DNA of 64,000 bases from Streptomyces sp. CB00316 (lineage in GTDB: Bacteria > Actinomycetota > Actinomycetes > Streptomycetales > Streptomycetaceae), in assembly GCF_001905595.1 (NCBI RefSeq), contig NZ_LIXI01000011.1:190497-254496 (forward strand), given 5' to 3'. Numbering within the stretch: the first letter of the stretch is position 1; every line of letters begins with the position of its first letter. A program made the translations under genes and the position numbers. The notes below the pieces were generated by a model that did no database searches, was not told the DNA's origin, and saw nothing but the letters and a program-made list of their open reading frames with translations. Positions 1 to 8,160 of the stretch are shown in pieces.

Positions 1-194
1 CCGGACCGGGTCCCGGCGGCCACGCGACGGAGAGCGGGGACTCGACGTACCTGCGGGATCCGTCGAGCGGCCGCACCCGGCCGCCGAAGCCGCCGCGTCC
101 TGAGGCCGGACCGGGTCGGCCCGGCCAGGGAAAGAAGCCCGAGGACAAGGGACCTGACGAGGCGCCCGGGGAGGAAACCCCCGACGAGGAGTGA
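1..194 (+). CDS. C-terminal tail of a truncated upstream protein (possibly PAC2/ParJ-like)
   Basis: The window opens inside an open frame that ends in TGA at 192-194. The visible 63 residues are rich in Pro, Gly, Lys and acidic residues and finish with the acidic run ETPDEE, typical of a disordered tail. No domain can be seen. In Streptomyces the gene next to mshC is usually a PAC2-family protein (ParJ in S. coelicolor), which also carries a low-complexity tail, so that is a guess from neighbourhood only. It converges on mshC, and a strong hairpin separates the two genes. Confidence 0.55.
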   Translation, partial: GPGPGGHATESGDSTYLRDPSSGRTRPPKPPRPEAGPGRPGQGKKPEDKGPDEAPGEETPDEE

Positions 195-215
195 CCTCGC
201 ACGGCCTGCCGGTGA

Positions 216-250
216 CCGGCCCCGGACTTCACGGAGAAGTCCGGGGCCGG
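216..250. terminator. Bidirectional hairpin terminator between convergent genes
   Basis: A perfect 14-bp stem (216-229 CCGGCCCCGGACTT pairs with 237-250) closes a 7-nt loop. It lies between the stop of the upstream plus-strand gene and the stop of mshC on the minus strand, so it can terminate both transcripts. There is no U-tract, as is common in Streptomyces. Confidence 0.8.
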
Positions 251-287
251 CCTTGGTGGGCCGGGCGGCGGCGGGCCGCCCTCCGTC

Positions 288-1517
288 CTACAGTGCGACC
301 CCGAGCAGGGCGTCGACGGTACGGGAGACGAGGCCGGGTGCCCCCTCGTCCGTACCGCCCTCCGCACTCTGGAGCTCGGCCCAGCGGTCCACGGCTGCCA
401 GCGCCGCGGGGGTGTCCAGGTCGTCGGAGAGGGCCTCGCGGACCTCCTCGACCAGTGCGTCGGCCGGCCGGCCGTCGGGGCGGGAGACCGCGGCGCGCCA
501 GCGGGCGAGGCGCTCGACGGCGTCGGCGAGGACCTGGTCGGTCCACTCCCAGTCGGCGCGGTAGTGGTGGGAGAGCAGGGCGAGCCGGAGCGCCGCCGGG
601 TCCACGCCCTCGCGGCGCAGGGTGGAGACGAAGACGAGGTTGCCCTTGGACTTGGACATCTTCTCGCCGTCGAGACCGACCATGCCCGCGTGCACGTACG
701 CCTTGGCGAACGGGTACTCGCCGGTCAGTGCCTGGGCGTGCGAGGCGCCCATCTCGTGGTGCGGGAAGGCGAGGTCGGAGCCGCCGCCCTGGACGTCGAA
801 GCCCATGCCGAGGTGGTCCAGCGCGATCGCGACGCACTCGATGTGCCAGCCCGGGCGGCCCTCGCCCAGGGAGGCCCCGTCCCAGCTCGGCTCGCCCGGG
901 CGGGCGGCCGTCCAGAGCATCGGGTCGAGGGGGTTCTTCTTGCCGGGACGCTCCGGGTCGCCGCCGCGCTCGGCGGAGAGCAGGCGCATCGCCGCCGCGT
1001 CGAGCCCGGAGACCTCTCCGAAGTGCGGGTCGGCGTCGACGGAGAAGTAGACGTCGCCTTCGAGGTCGTAGGCGACGCCCGCCTCCCTCAGCCGCTCGAC
1101 GAGGGGCACGATGCCGGGTATGGCCTCGACCGCTCCGATGTAGTGCTGCGGGGGAAGCATCCGCAGGGCGGTCATGTCCTCGCGGAAGAGTGCCGTCTCG
1201 CGCTCCGCGAGCTCGGTCCAGTCCTGGCCGTCGCGCGCGGCCCGCTCCAGGAGCGGGTCGTCCACGTCGGTGACGTTCTGGACGTAGTGAACCTGCCGCT
1301 TGGTGTCGAGCCACACGCGCTGAACGAGGTCGAACGCGTTGTAGGTCGCCGCATGACCCATGTGGGTCGCGTCGTACGGCGTGATGCCGCAGACGTAGAT
1401 GCGGGCGACGGGACCGGGGTCAAGGGTGATCCGTCCGCCGGTCGCGGTGTCGTGGATCCGAAGGTCGCGGCCCTTGCCAGGCAGGGCGGGGACCTCAGAA
1501 GCGGGCCAGGCATGCAT
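288..1517 (-). CDS. mshC: L-cysteine:1D-myo-inosityl-2-amino-2-deoxy-alpha-D-glucopyranoside ligase MshC
   Basis: MshC is the cytoplasmic ATP-dependent ligase that joins cysteine to GlcN-inositol, the third step of mycothiol synthesis. The 409-residue product is a class I cysteinyl-tRNA-synthetase paralogue. It has the N-terminal zinc/cysteine motif YVCGITPYD, a HIGH-like THMGH just after it, and the KMSKS loop in EKMSKSKGN. It lacks the tRNA-binding C-terminal region of CysRS. I chose the start giving MHAWPASEVP at 1515-1517, which matches the usual length of about 410 residues; the open frame extends further upstream. It is the last gene of a four-gene minus-strand block with a PI-kinase-like gene, DUF3090 and a histidine phosphatase. 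Confidence 0.95.
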   Translation of the reverse strand: MHAWPASEVPALPGKGRDLRIHDTATGGRITLDPGPVARIYVCGITPYDATHMGHAATYNAFDLVQRVWLDTKRQVHYVQNVTDVDDPLLERAARDGQDWTELAERETALFREDMTALRMLPPQHYIGAVEAIPGIVPLVERLREAGVAYDLEGDVYFSVDADPHFGEVSGLDAAAMRLLSAERGGDPERPGKKNPLDPMLWTAARPGEPSWDGASLGEGRPGWHIECVAIALDHLGMGFDVQGGGSDLAFPHHEMGASHAQALTGEYPFAKAYVHAGMVGLDGEKMSKSKGNLVFVSTLRREGVDPAALRLALLSHHYRADWEWTDQVLADAVERLARWRAAVSRPDGRPADALVEEVREALSDDLDTPAALAAVDRWAELQSAEGGTDEGAPGLVSRTVDALLGVAL

Positions 1518-1643
1518 GTCATGAGCGTAACCGGACGACGCTTCCGGATACGAACCGGATCCGGATTCCTGTCCGAAGAGACACTCTTGCGGTAGACCGT
1601 CGAAAGACTGTACGGCCAGGGTGTTCGCCGCCGGCAAGGCCCC

Positions 1644-2483
1644 CTAGACCGGCGGCCACGGGATCGGCGGCCACTGGCCGCTCGGCTTCGGGTGCACCCC
1701 GCTGTCGAGCAGCCCCGCCACCCGCTCCCGGAGGGCCTCCAGCTCGGCCGTCGTGATGAGTTGCGCCATCCGGGTGGCCAGGGGCTCCCCCGCCGCCAGC
1801 TCACCGGCGAGCCGCCCGAGCACCCGCAGCGCCGCCTCGCCGAGCGGCTCGCCGGCCCAGCCCCACAGGAGGGTGCGCAGCTTGTCGTCCGCGTTGAAGG
1901 TGACCCCGTGGTCGATGCCGTACAGGAGCCCGCCGGGGGCCGGCAGCAGATGGCCGCCCTTGCGGTCACCGTTGTTGATCACCGCGTCCAGCACGGCGAG
2001 CCTGCGCAGCCGGGGGTCGTCCGCGTGCACCAGCAGCGCGGTCCTCCCGCCCCCCACGTCGGCGGAACCCACCGCCTTCCAGCCCTCGCCCGGCTCGTCG
2101 TCCTCGACGAGGGCCAGCAGTTCCGGTACGCCGTCGGCGGGCTCGGGCGCGTCGATCCAGAGCTGGCACATGCCCTGCCCGTACGGCCCGTCCCGCAGCA
2201 CGGTGGGCGGCACGAGGTCCCACCCGGTCGCCCGGGAGATCTCGTACGCGGCCACCTCCCGCTGCGCGAGCGTCCCGTCGGGGAAGTCCCACAGCGGCTG
2301 CTCCCCCGCGACCGGCTTGTAGGCGCAGGTGCGCTCCTCGCCCTCGTACGCGACGGTGCAGTGCAGCACCGCGTTGGACGCCCCGCCGACCTGCCCGAGC
2401 ACCGTGAGCGTGCCCTCGGTGAGCAGGGTGAGCAGCTCGGTGTCCGTCAGGCTCCGCGACGGTATCCGTTCTGGCGCGGGCAT
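1644..2483 (-). CDS. SCO1664-family phosphatidylinositol 3/4-kinase-like protein
   Basis: A 279-residue protein of the actinobacterial family annotated as SCO1664 or PI3/4-kinase-like. The C-terminal half holds a kinase-like signature: a VINNGDRKGGHLL loop around residue 180, resembling the PI-kinase catalytic D-R-x-x-H-N segment, followed about 10 residues later by LYGIDHGVTF, in the position of the metal-binding Asp. The N-terminal region has a Lys-containing CAYKPVAGEQPLWDFP segment, as expected for a nucleotide-binding lobe. The substrate is unknown. The start chosen, MPAPERIP, overlaps the end of the DUF3090 gene by 37 bp, so the two are translationally coupled. Confidence 0.85.
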   Translation of the reverse strand: MPAPERIPSRSLTDTELLTLLTEGTLTVLGQVGGASNAVLHCTVAYEGEERTCAYKPVAGEQPLWDFPDGTLAQREVAAYEISRATGWDLVPPTVLRDGPYGQGMCQLWIDAPEPADGVPELLALVEDDEPGEGWKAVGSADVGGGRTALLVHADDPRLRRLAVLDAVINNGDRKGGHLLPAPGGLLYGIDHGVTFNADDKLRTLLWGWAGEPLGEAALRVLGRLAGELAAGEPLATRMAQLITTAELEALRERVAGLLDSGVHPKPSGQWPPIPWPPV

Positions 2484-3037
2484 ACGTGTCCTTCCGGATC
2501 GAGCGGCAGGCTGCACAGCGGGCACGGCGGGCGGCCGGCGTTGACGACGTCCAGGGCGCGCTTGGCGAAGGCGCGGGCCTGGGCGCCGCTGAGCCGGACG
2601 CGGAGCATCGGCGGGCCGTTCTCCTCGTCCTGGAGGAGCTTCTCCTCGGCCTCCGCGAGGTCGTCCTCGGAGTCCGCGTCGAGCTCGACGAGGGCCTGCG
2701 CCTCGACGATCATGCGCTGTTCGTCGCCGTCCCAGGCCAGGGCCATGGTGCCGACCCGGAACTCCTCCTCGACGGGAACGTCGAGGGGAGCGGTGTCGGT
2801 GACGTCGGTGGGAGCCACGGCGGGCACCGGCGAGTTGCCCCCGGTACGCCGGACCACCTCGTCGAGCAGTTCGTCGATCCGCTCGGCCAGGGCGGTCACC
2901 TGGGTCTTCTCCAGGGCGACGCTGGTGACCCGCCCCTTGGAGGAGGCCTGCAGGAAAAACGTACGGCGGCCAGGCAACCCGACCGTACCGGCCACGAATC
3001 GGTCCGGTGGGTCGTAGAGGAACACCTGACGTGACAC
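2447..3037 (-). CDS. DUF3090 family protein
   Basis: A conserved actinobacterial protein of 196 residues with no known activity. It begins MSRQVFLYDPPDRFVAGTVG, the signature start of DUF3090, and ends with a small metal-ribbon-like element CPLCSLPLDPEGHVC (C-x2-C-x9-H-x-C), which may bind zinc. The middle is acidic (EVEEEFRVGTM region and a Glu/Asp-rich stretch around residue 130). It is co-directional with, and overlaps, the PI-kinase-like gene downstream, and follows the histidine phosphatase, so all four genes down to mshC probably form one unit. It is predicted cytoplasmic, with no signal peptide or membrane segment. Confidence 0.9.
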   Translation of the reverse strand: MSRQVFLYDPPDRFVAGTVGLPGRRTFFLQASSKGRVTSVALEKTQVTALAERIDELLDEVVRRTGGNSPVPAVAPTDVTDTAPLDVPVEEEFRVGTMALAWDGDEQRMIVEAQALVELDADSEDDLAEAEEKLLQDEENGPPMLRVRLSGAQARAFAKRALDVVNAGRPPCPLCSLPLDPEGHVCPRQNGYRRGA

Positions 3038-3108
3038 GTCCTGTCTCCCTTGAGAATCGTTGGGTGGATAGCGGCGCTACGGCGCGTCCACCCTACTGCC
3101 CGCGGAGA

Positions 3109-3831
3109 TCACGGCGCGCCCCCGCCGCCCCCGACCGCCGCGTCCGACGTGACGTCACCCGCGCCGGAGGGCAGGGCGTCCGCCCCGACGGGCTGTTCGC
3201 GCGGTGCCAGCGGGGTGAGGTCGCCGGTGTCGCCGACCCGCAAGAGGAAGGGGCGCAGCCGCATGTAGCGGATCGCGGTGACCGAGCAGGGGTCCACGTG
3301 GATGCGCTGGAAGAGGTCCAGGTGCATACCGAGGGCGTCGGCGACGAGGGACTTGATGACGTCGCCGTGCGAGCACATGACGTACGTGGCGTCCTCGCCG
3401 TGCTCCGCCTCGACCCGGTCGTTCCAGTCGCGTACGGCGTCGACGGCGCGGGCCTGCATGGCGCGCATCGACTCGCCGCCGGGGAAGGCCGCGGCGGAGG
3501 GGTGCTGCTGGACGACGGACATCAGCGGTTCGTCGGAGAGTTCGGCGAGCTTGCGGCCCGACCAGTCGCCGTAGTCGCACTCGCTGATGCGCTCCTCGGT
3601 GTGCACGGGCAGTCCGGGCCGGGCGTCGAGGAGCGGCTGGAGCGTCTGGCGGCAGCGCTCCAGGGGGCTGCTGACGGCGGCGGCGAGGGCGAGGGCGGAC
3701 AGCCGCGCCGGCAGGGCGGCGGCCTGTTCGGTACCGCGCTCGTCGAGGAGGACCCCGGGTGTGCGGCCCGCGAGCACTCCGGCGGTGTTGGCGGTGGAGC
3801 GTCCATGGCGTACGAGGATCAGCGTGGGCAT
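3109..3831 (-). CDS. Histidine phosphatase family protein (MSMEG_4193-type phosphomutase-like)
   Basis: A 240-residue member of the histidine phosphatase superfamily. The catalytic RHG motif is at residues 8-10 in LILVRHGRSTAN, the conserved Arg follows in SSPLERCRQT, the acidic proton donor lies in ISECDYGDWSGR, and the second catalytic His is in MCSHGDVIKSLVADALG. This matches the actinobacterial MSMEG_4193 subgroup. The substrate is not known. The C-terminal roughly 25 residues are Gly/Ala-rich. It is the first gene of the minus-strand block leading to mshC. The neighbouring inositol-lipid-kinase-like gene suggests, but does not show, a phospho-sugar or inositol-phosphate substrate. Confidence 0.87.
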   Translation of the reverse strand: MPTLILVRHGRSTANTAGVLAGRTPGVLLDERGTEQAAALPARLSALALAAAVSSPLERCRQTLQPLLDARPGLPVHTEERISECDYGDWSGRKLAELSDEPLMSVVQQHPSAAAFPGGESMRAMQARAVDAVRDWNDRVEAEHGEDATYVMCSHGDVIKSLVADALGMHLDLFQRIHVDPCSVTAIRYMRLRPFLLRVGDTGDLTPLAPREQPVGADALPSGAGDVTSDAAVGGGGGAP

Positions 3832-3954
3832 ACCGGCAGCCTAGATGCCTCCTTGCCGCCGGTGCGAGGACGCCTCCCTGGGGAAGGAGGGAGCGGTGAG
3901 CTGACCCCGCCCACCTTGTACGTTGTGGTCCTTAAACCTCCCAAGGATGCTGAA

Positions 3955-4941
3955 ATGATCGTGGACTGTGCCATCTACCAGGACGGCCGCCGGACCGATG
4001 GGCCCGACGACTTCTCCGAGGCCCTCCAGAAGGCCCGGGGGGCCGGCGACGCCTTCCTCTGGATCGGCCTGCACGAGCCGTCCGAGCGGGAATTCGACCT
4101 GGTGCGTCACGAGTTCGGTCTGCATCCGCTCGCGGTCGAGGACGCGCTGCGCGCGCACCAGCGCCCCAAGCTGGAGGTGTACGACGACTCCCTGTTCGCG
4201 GTGCTGAAGCCGGTCGTCTACGAGTCGAGCAGCGACACGGTGAGCGCCGATGAGCTGATGATCTTCATCGGGGACTCGTTCGTGGTGACGGTCCGGCACG
4301 GCGAGAGCGCCCCGCTGGCGGATGTCCGCAGCCGTCTGGAGGCGGACCCGCAGATACTGGCGCACGGGCCGACCGCGGTGCTCTACGCGATCAGCGACGC
4401 GGTGGTGGACCACTACATCGATGTGGCCGGTGAGCTCCAGGTGGACCTGGAGGAGCTGGAGACCGAGGTCTTCGCCCCGAGCGGGAGCGGCGACTCCTCG
4501 AACACGGCGGCGAGCATCTACACGTTCAAGCGGCAGGTCCTGGAGTTCCGCCGGGCCACCGGCCCGCTCACAGCGCCGATGACCCGGCTCGCGGGGGCCG
4601 GGGTGCCGTTCGTCCACCAGGAGGCGCAGCCGTTCTTCCGTGACGTCGCCGACCACCTGACGCGGGTCAACGAGCAGGTGGAGGGGTTGGACCGGCTGCT
4701 GTCGGACATCCTCTCGGCCCACCTCGCACAGATGGGGGTGCGGCAGAACGACGACATGCGCAAGATCTCGGCGTGGGCGGCCATGGCCGCCGTCCCGACG
4801 ATGGTGGCGGGCATCTACGGCATGAACTTCGACCACATGCCGGAACTGCACTGGGCGTGGACGTACCCGGCCGTGATCCTGTCCATGACCCTGGCGGTGG
4901 TCGGCCTGCACCGCCAGTTCAAGCGCCGCGGGTGGCTGTGA
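3955..4941 (+). CDS. corA: Magnesium/cobalt transporter CorA
   Basis: A 328-residue CorA-family cation channel of the cytoplasmic membrane. The soluble N-terminal domain (residues 1 to about 265) ends in a long charged helix, followed by two C-terminal transmembrane segments. The first of these carries the family's YGMN selectivity signature in GIYGMNFDHMPELHW, and the protein finishes with the basic tail QFKRRGWL. The start MIVDCAIY is supported by AAGGA 7 nt upstream. The frame is open far upstream, but that extension overlaps the phosphatase gene and has no ribosome site. It is divergent from the phosphatase and convergent with the ferritin-like gene. Confidence 0.93.
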   Translation: MIVDCAIYQDGRRTDGPDDFSEALQKARGAGDAFLWIGLHEPSEREFDLVRHEFGLHPLAVEDALRAHQRPKLEVYDDSLFAVLKPVVYESSSDTVSADELMIFIGDSFVVTVRHGESAPLADVRSRLEADPQILAHGPTAVLYAISDAVVDHYIDVAGELQVDLEELETEVFAPSGSGDSSNTAASIYTFKRQVLEFRRATGPLTAPMTRLAGAGVPFVHQEAQPFFRDVADHLTRVNEQVEGLDRLLSDILSAHLAQMGVRQNDDMRKISAWAAMAAVPTMVAGIYGMNFDHMPELHWAWTYPAVILSMTLAVVGLHRQFKRRGWL

Positions 4942-4970
4942 GGATCACGCATGCGCGTACGGGGTCACGC

Positions 4971-5753
4971 CTACTCCGGTTCCGGTAGGGCCCGGCCGCC
5001 GAGCGCGTCGCGCCGCTCGGGCATCTCCAGGCCGACCATGCGCCGCCAGCCGATCAGACGCTCGTACGCGTACACCGCGTGGATTCCGGCCGCCAGGGCC
5101 ACGGACTTGGGGCGCGGCCAGCCCAGCAGCCGGCCCATGTGGTCCATCACCGCGAGGCTGACGTCCCGGTAGACGCGGATCTCCGCCAGGGCGCACTCCC
5201 GCATGATCCGCTGGATGGTGCGGCCGTGGCCCTCCCGGGCGAGCCGCAGCAGCTCCTCGTGGCAGTACGCGAGGTGGTTGTCCTCGTCGTCGGAGATCAT
5301 CCGCACCGCGCGCCCGATGTCGGGATGGTCGGCGAAGTGCCGCCGCAGCAGCCGCATCTGCTCGGAGGCACGCTGCTCGGTGATCCTGCTGTGGGCCAGA
5401 TAGGTGATGATGTCGCGCTCGGTGAGCCGCTCCTCGCCGCGCAGCCGGGAGTGGGCGAGGCCGATGCCCTGCTGCTCCAGGAGCATCGTGTAGTCGGTCT
5501 CCGGGGGGACGTCGGCCGGTCGCAGCCCGCGCTTCTTCAGGAGGGCGTTGAAGATCCGGCCGTGCTTGTCCTCGTCGGCGCCGTGCCGGACGATCCTGGG
5601 CGCCAGGGCGCGGCGGCTCTCCGGGACGAGGGCGGCGATGCGGGCGTTCTCCCAGCCGCCCTGGGACTCCCCGCTGGCGGCGATGGAGCAGAAGAGCCGG
5701 TAGGCCTCGTCGTCGTCCAGGATCTCCTGGAAAAGGCTGCGGGCTGAGAGCAT
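4971..5753 (-). CDS. Ferritin-like domain protein
   Basis: A helical 260-residue protein with repeated acidic/His clusters typical of ferritin-like diiron four-helix bundles: HGADEDKHGRIF near residue 65, RITEQRASEQM near 130 and DDEDNHLAYCHEEL near 160. These E/D-x-x-H pairs could ligate a di-metal centre. The role (iron storage or an oxygenase-type reaction) cannot be told. The start MLSARSLFQEIL is preferred because GAAGGTGG sits about 6 nt upstream; an ATG 27 bp earlier has no such site. It ends about 30 bp from the convergent corA stop with no strong hairpin between. Confidence 0.8.
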   Translation of the reverse strand: MLSARSLFQEILDDDEAYRLFCSIAASGESQGGWENARIAALVPESRRALAPRIVRHGADEDKHGRIFNALLKKRGLRPADVPPETDYTMLLEQQGIGLAHSRLRGEERLTERDIITYLAHSRITEQRASEQMRLLRRHFADHPDIGRAVRMISDDEDNHLAYCHEELLRLAREGHGRTIQRIMRECALAEIRVYRDVSLAVMDHMGRLLGWPRPKSVALAAGIHAVYAYERLIGWRRMVGLEMPERRDALGGRALPEPE

Positions 5754-5874
5754 GAGGGCCACCTTCGTACCGGACCCCATGGAGCAGGCGCCGCGGGGCA
5801 GTAGTGCGCAGAGCAGCAGTCAAGTGCTCCGGGGAGCGGTCGGCAACCGGAGCAACGGCGGCGAGGGTACGGGG

Positions 5875-5892
5875 CCGGGCCGCGCGGCCCGG
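5875..5892. terminator. GC palindrome downstream of the LLM oxidoreductase gene
   Basis: CCGGGCCGCGCGGCCCGG is a perfect 18-bp palindrome. It sits in the gap between the ferritin-like gene start and the stop of the next minus-strand gene, where a terminator for the latter is expected. It has no loop beyond the self-complementary centre, so the call is moderate. Confidence 0.45.
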
Positions 5893-5988
5893 CGCAACCC
5901 CGCGGCGTACGGCGCGTTGTTCCCGGTGACGGCCGTGGCGGGGAAGACCCCCGAGCCCCCACCACGGCCGCAGCGCTGTCTGGGGGCG

Positions 5989-7038
5989 TTACGCGAGCCC
6001 GGAGCGCTCCAGGGCGTCCGTGCCGGCGCGCAGGGCGGTGAGCCGCTCCTCCAGGGTGAACCCGGCGGGGGCGAGGTTGAGCGTGGTGACCCCGGCGGCC
6101 GCGTACGCCTGCATCCGCTCGGCGATGCGCTCGATGGGCCCGAGCAGCGTGGTCTGGTCGATCAACTGGTGCGGTACGGCGGCGGCGGCCCCGGCCTTGT
6201 CCCCGTCCAGGTACTTGTCCTGGATCTCGGCGGCCTCCTTCTCGTACCCCATGCGCTGCGCGAGCTGGTTGTAGAAGTTCTGCTTCCGGCTGCCCATCCC
6301 GCCGACGTACAGGGCGGTGTACGGGCGGAACATGTCGGCGAGGCCCTTGACGTCGTCACCGATGGCGAGCGGCAGCGTCGGGGAGACGTCGAAGCCCTCC
6401 ATGGTCTTCCCGGCCTTCTCCCGGCCCGCGCGCAGATAGGTGAGCGCGGTCTCCTCCAGGTGCTCGGCGGAGGGGAAGATCAGCAGGGCGCCGTCGGCGA
6501 TCTCGCCGGTCTGCTCCAGGTTCTTCGGGCCGATCGCGGCGATGTAGAGCGGGATGTGCTCACGCTCCGGGTGGACGGTGAGCTTGATCGGCTTGCCGGG
6601 GCCGCCGGGCAACGGGAGCGTCCAGTGCCGGCCCTCGTAGGAGAGGCGCTCGCGGGTCATCGCCTTGCGGACGATCTCGACGTACTCGCGGGTGCGGGCC
6701 AGCGGCTTGTCGAACTTGACGCCGTACCAGCCCTCGGAGACCTGCGGGCCCGAGACGCCGAGGCCGAGCCGGAAGCGGCCGCCGGAGAGCGAGTCCAGGG
6801 TGGCGGCGGTCATCGCGGTCATGGCGGGCTGGCGGGCCGGGATCTGCATGATCGCGGAGCCGACGTCGATGGATTCGGTCTGGGCCGCGACCCAGGACAG
6901 CACGGTCGGTGCGTCCGAGCCGTAGGCCTCGGCGGCCCAGCAGACGTCGTAGCCGAGGCGATCGGCCTCCTGGGCGACGGCGAGGTTGTCGCCGTCCATC
7001 CCCGCGCCCCAGTAACCGAGATTGATGCCGAGCCGCAT
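5989..7038 (-). CDS. LLM class F420-dependent oxidoreductase
   Basis: A 349-residue luciferase-like monooxygenase-fold protein of the F420-using actinobacterial group. It starts MRLGINLGYWGAGM and carries the phosphate-binding region RLGLGVSGPQVSEGW and the typical LYIAAIGPKNLEQTGEIADG segment. Proteins of this family reduce or oxidise diverse substrates with coenzyme F420; the substrate here is unknown. A perfect 14-bp palindrome lies 12 bp before the start codon, so a repressor probably controls it. It is transcribed alone, divergent from the aldo/keto reductase gene. Confidence 0.9.
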   Translation of the reverse strand: MRLGINLGYWGAGMDGDNLAVAQEADRLGYDVCWAAEAYGSDAPTVLSWVAAQTESIDVGSAIMQIPARQPAMTAMTAATLDSLSGGRFRLGLGVSGPQVSEGWYGVKFDKPLARTREYVEIVRKAMTRERLSYEGRHWTLPLPGGPGKPIKLTVHPEREHIPLYIAAIGPKNLEQTGEIADGALLIFPSAEHLEETALTYLRAGREKAGKTMEGFDVSPTLPLAIGDDVKGLADMFRPYTALYVGGMGSRKQNFYNQLAQRMGYEKEAAEIQDKYLDGDKAGAAAAVPHQLIDQTTLLGPIERIAERMQAYAAAGVTTLNLAPAGFTLEERLTALRAGTDALERSGLA

Positions 7039-7049
7039 AGCCGCTCCCC

Positions 7050-7063
7050 TTACTGATCAGTAA
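7050..7063. promoter_or_regulatory. Perfect palindromic operator TTACTGATCAGTAA
   Basis: TTACTGATCAGTAA is a perfect 14-bp inverted repeat, AT-rich in a region of over 70% GC. It starts 12 bp upstream of the LLM oxidoreductase ATG. Its length and symmetry suit a dimeric HTH repressor such as a TetR or MarR protein. No regulator is encoded next to it. Confidence 0.7.
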
Positions 7064-7176
7064 CGTCCCTTCCGGGGGACTCTAGCGCGGGTGGCGGCGA
7101 TCCGGCAGGCCCACGCGACCTCCCGTTGTCCACAGGCCTGCACCCGGTGGGGCCATGGCCAGTAATCTCAGCGCCC

Positions 7177-8160
7177 ATGGAGCAGAGGCATCTCGGCCGC
7201 ACCGGCCTACGCGTGTCCCGGATCGGGCTCGGCACCCTCACCTGGGGCCGGGACACGGACGAGGACGACGCCGCCGACCAGCTCAAGGCCTTCTGGGACG
7301 CGGGCGGCACCCTGGTGGACACCGCCGATGTGTACGGGGGCGGGGAGGCCGAATACCTGCTCGGGCGGCTCGTGGGCGGCCTGGTGCCGCGCCACGATCT
7401 GGTCATCGCCACGAAGGCGGGCAACGTCCCCGACCCCTACCGCCGCTTCAACGGCTCACGCGGGCACCTGCTGGCCGCCCTGGACGCCTCGCTGGAACGG
7501 CTCGGCACGGACTACGTGGACCTGTGGCAGGTCCACGCCTTCGACCCGGCGACCCCGCTGGAGGAGACGCTCCAGGCGGTGGACCTGGCCGTCTCCTCCG
7601 GCCGGGTCCGCTACGCGGGTGTGTCGAACTTCTGCGGCTGGCAGCTGGCCAAGGCCGCCACCTGGCAGCTCGCCGCGCCCGGGGTGCGCACCCGGCTGGC
7701 CAGTACGCAGATGGAGTACTCGCTGCTCCAGCGGGGCATCGAGCGGGAGGTGCTGCCCGCCGCGCTGGACCTCGGGATCGGGCTGCTGCCCTCCTCTCCG
7801 CTGGGCCGTGGCGTGCTGACGGGCAAGTACCGCCAGGGCACCCCGTCCGACTCCCGGGGCGCCTCCGAACGGCTCGCCCCCTTCGTCGAGCCGTATCTGG
7901 ACGACGCGGCGGCCCGGATCACCGACGCGGTGGCGACGGCGGCGGACGGCCTGGCGACGAGCCCCCTCCACGTGGCCCTGGCCTGGGTGCGGGACCGGCC
8001 GGGGGTGGCCGCCCCGATCGTCGGTGCGCGCAACGCCGGGCAGCTCGCGGAGGCTTTGTCAGTGGAGGCGCTTAGTCTTCCCTACGAGATCTGCCAGGCG
8101 CTCGACGACGTGTCGGCGCCCGTGCACCGCTATCCCGACCAGGACTGGAGCACGCTGTGA
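7177..8160 (+). CDS. Aldo/keto reductase
   Basis: A 327-residue NADPH-dependent aldo/keto reductase with a TIM-barrel fold, cytoplasmic. The catalytic tetrad regions are visible: DTADVYGGGEAE (Asp and Tyr), VIATKAGN (Lys) and LWQVHAFD (His). The start MEQRHLGRTGLRVSRIG is the standard family N-terminus. A TAATCT hexamer ends 8 nt before the ATG and there is no Shine-Dalgarno, so the message may be leaderless. Its stop overlaps the next start (GTGA), which couples it to the RecD-like gene. Confidence 0.92.
   Translation: MEQRHLGRTGLRVSRIGLGTLTWGRDTDEDDAADQLKAFWDAGGTLVDTADVYGGGEAEYLLGRLVGGLVPRHDLVIATKAGNVPDPYRRFNGSRGHLLAALDASLERLGTDYVDLWQVHAFDPATPLEETLQAVDLAVSSGRVRYAGVSNFCGWQLAKAATWQLAAPGVRTRLASTQMEYSLLQRGIEREVLPAALDLGIGLLPSSPLGRGVLTGKYRQGTPSDSRGASERLAPFVEPYLDDAAARITDAVATAADGLATSPLHVALAWVRDRPGVAAPIVGARNAGQLAEALSVEALSLPYEICQALDDVSAPVHRYPDQDWSTL

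Noticed and set aside
3007..3954. Upstream extension of the corA frame
   Set aside because: It runs antisense to the histidine phosphatase gene, has no family similarity, and a good ribosome site precedes the internal ATG at 3955.
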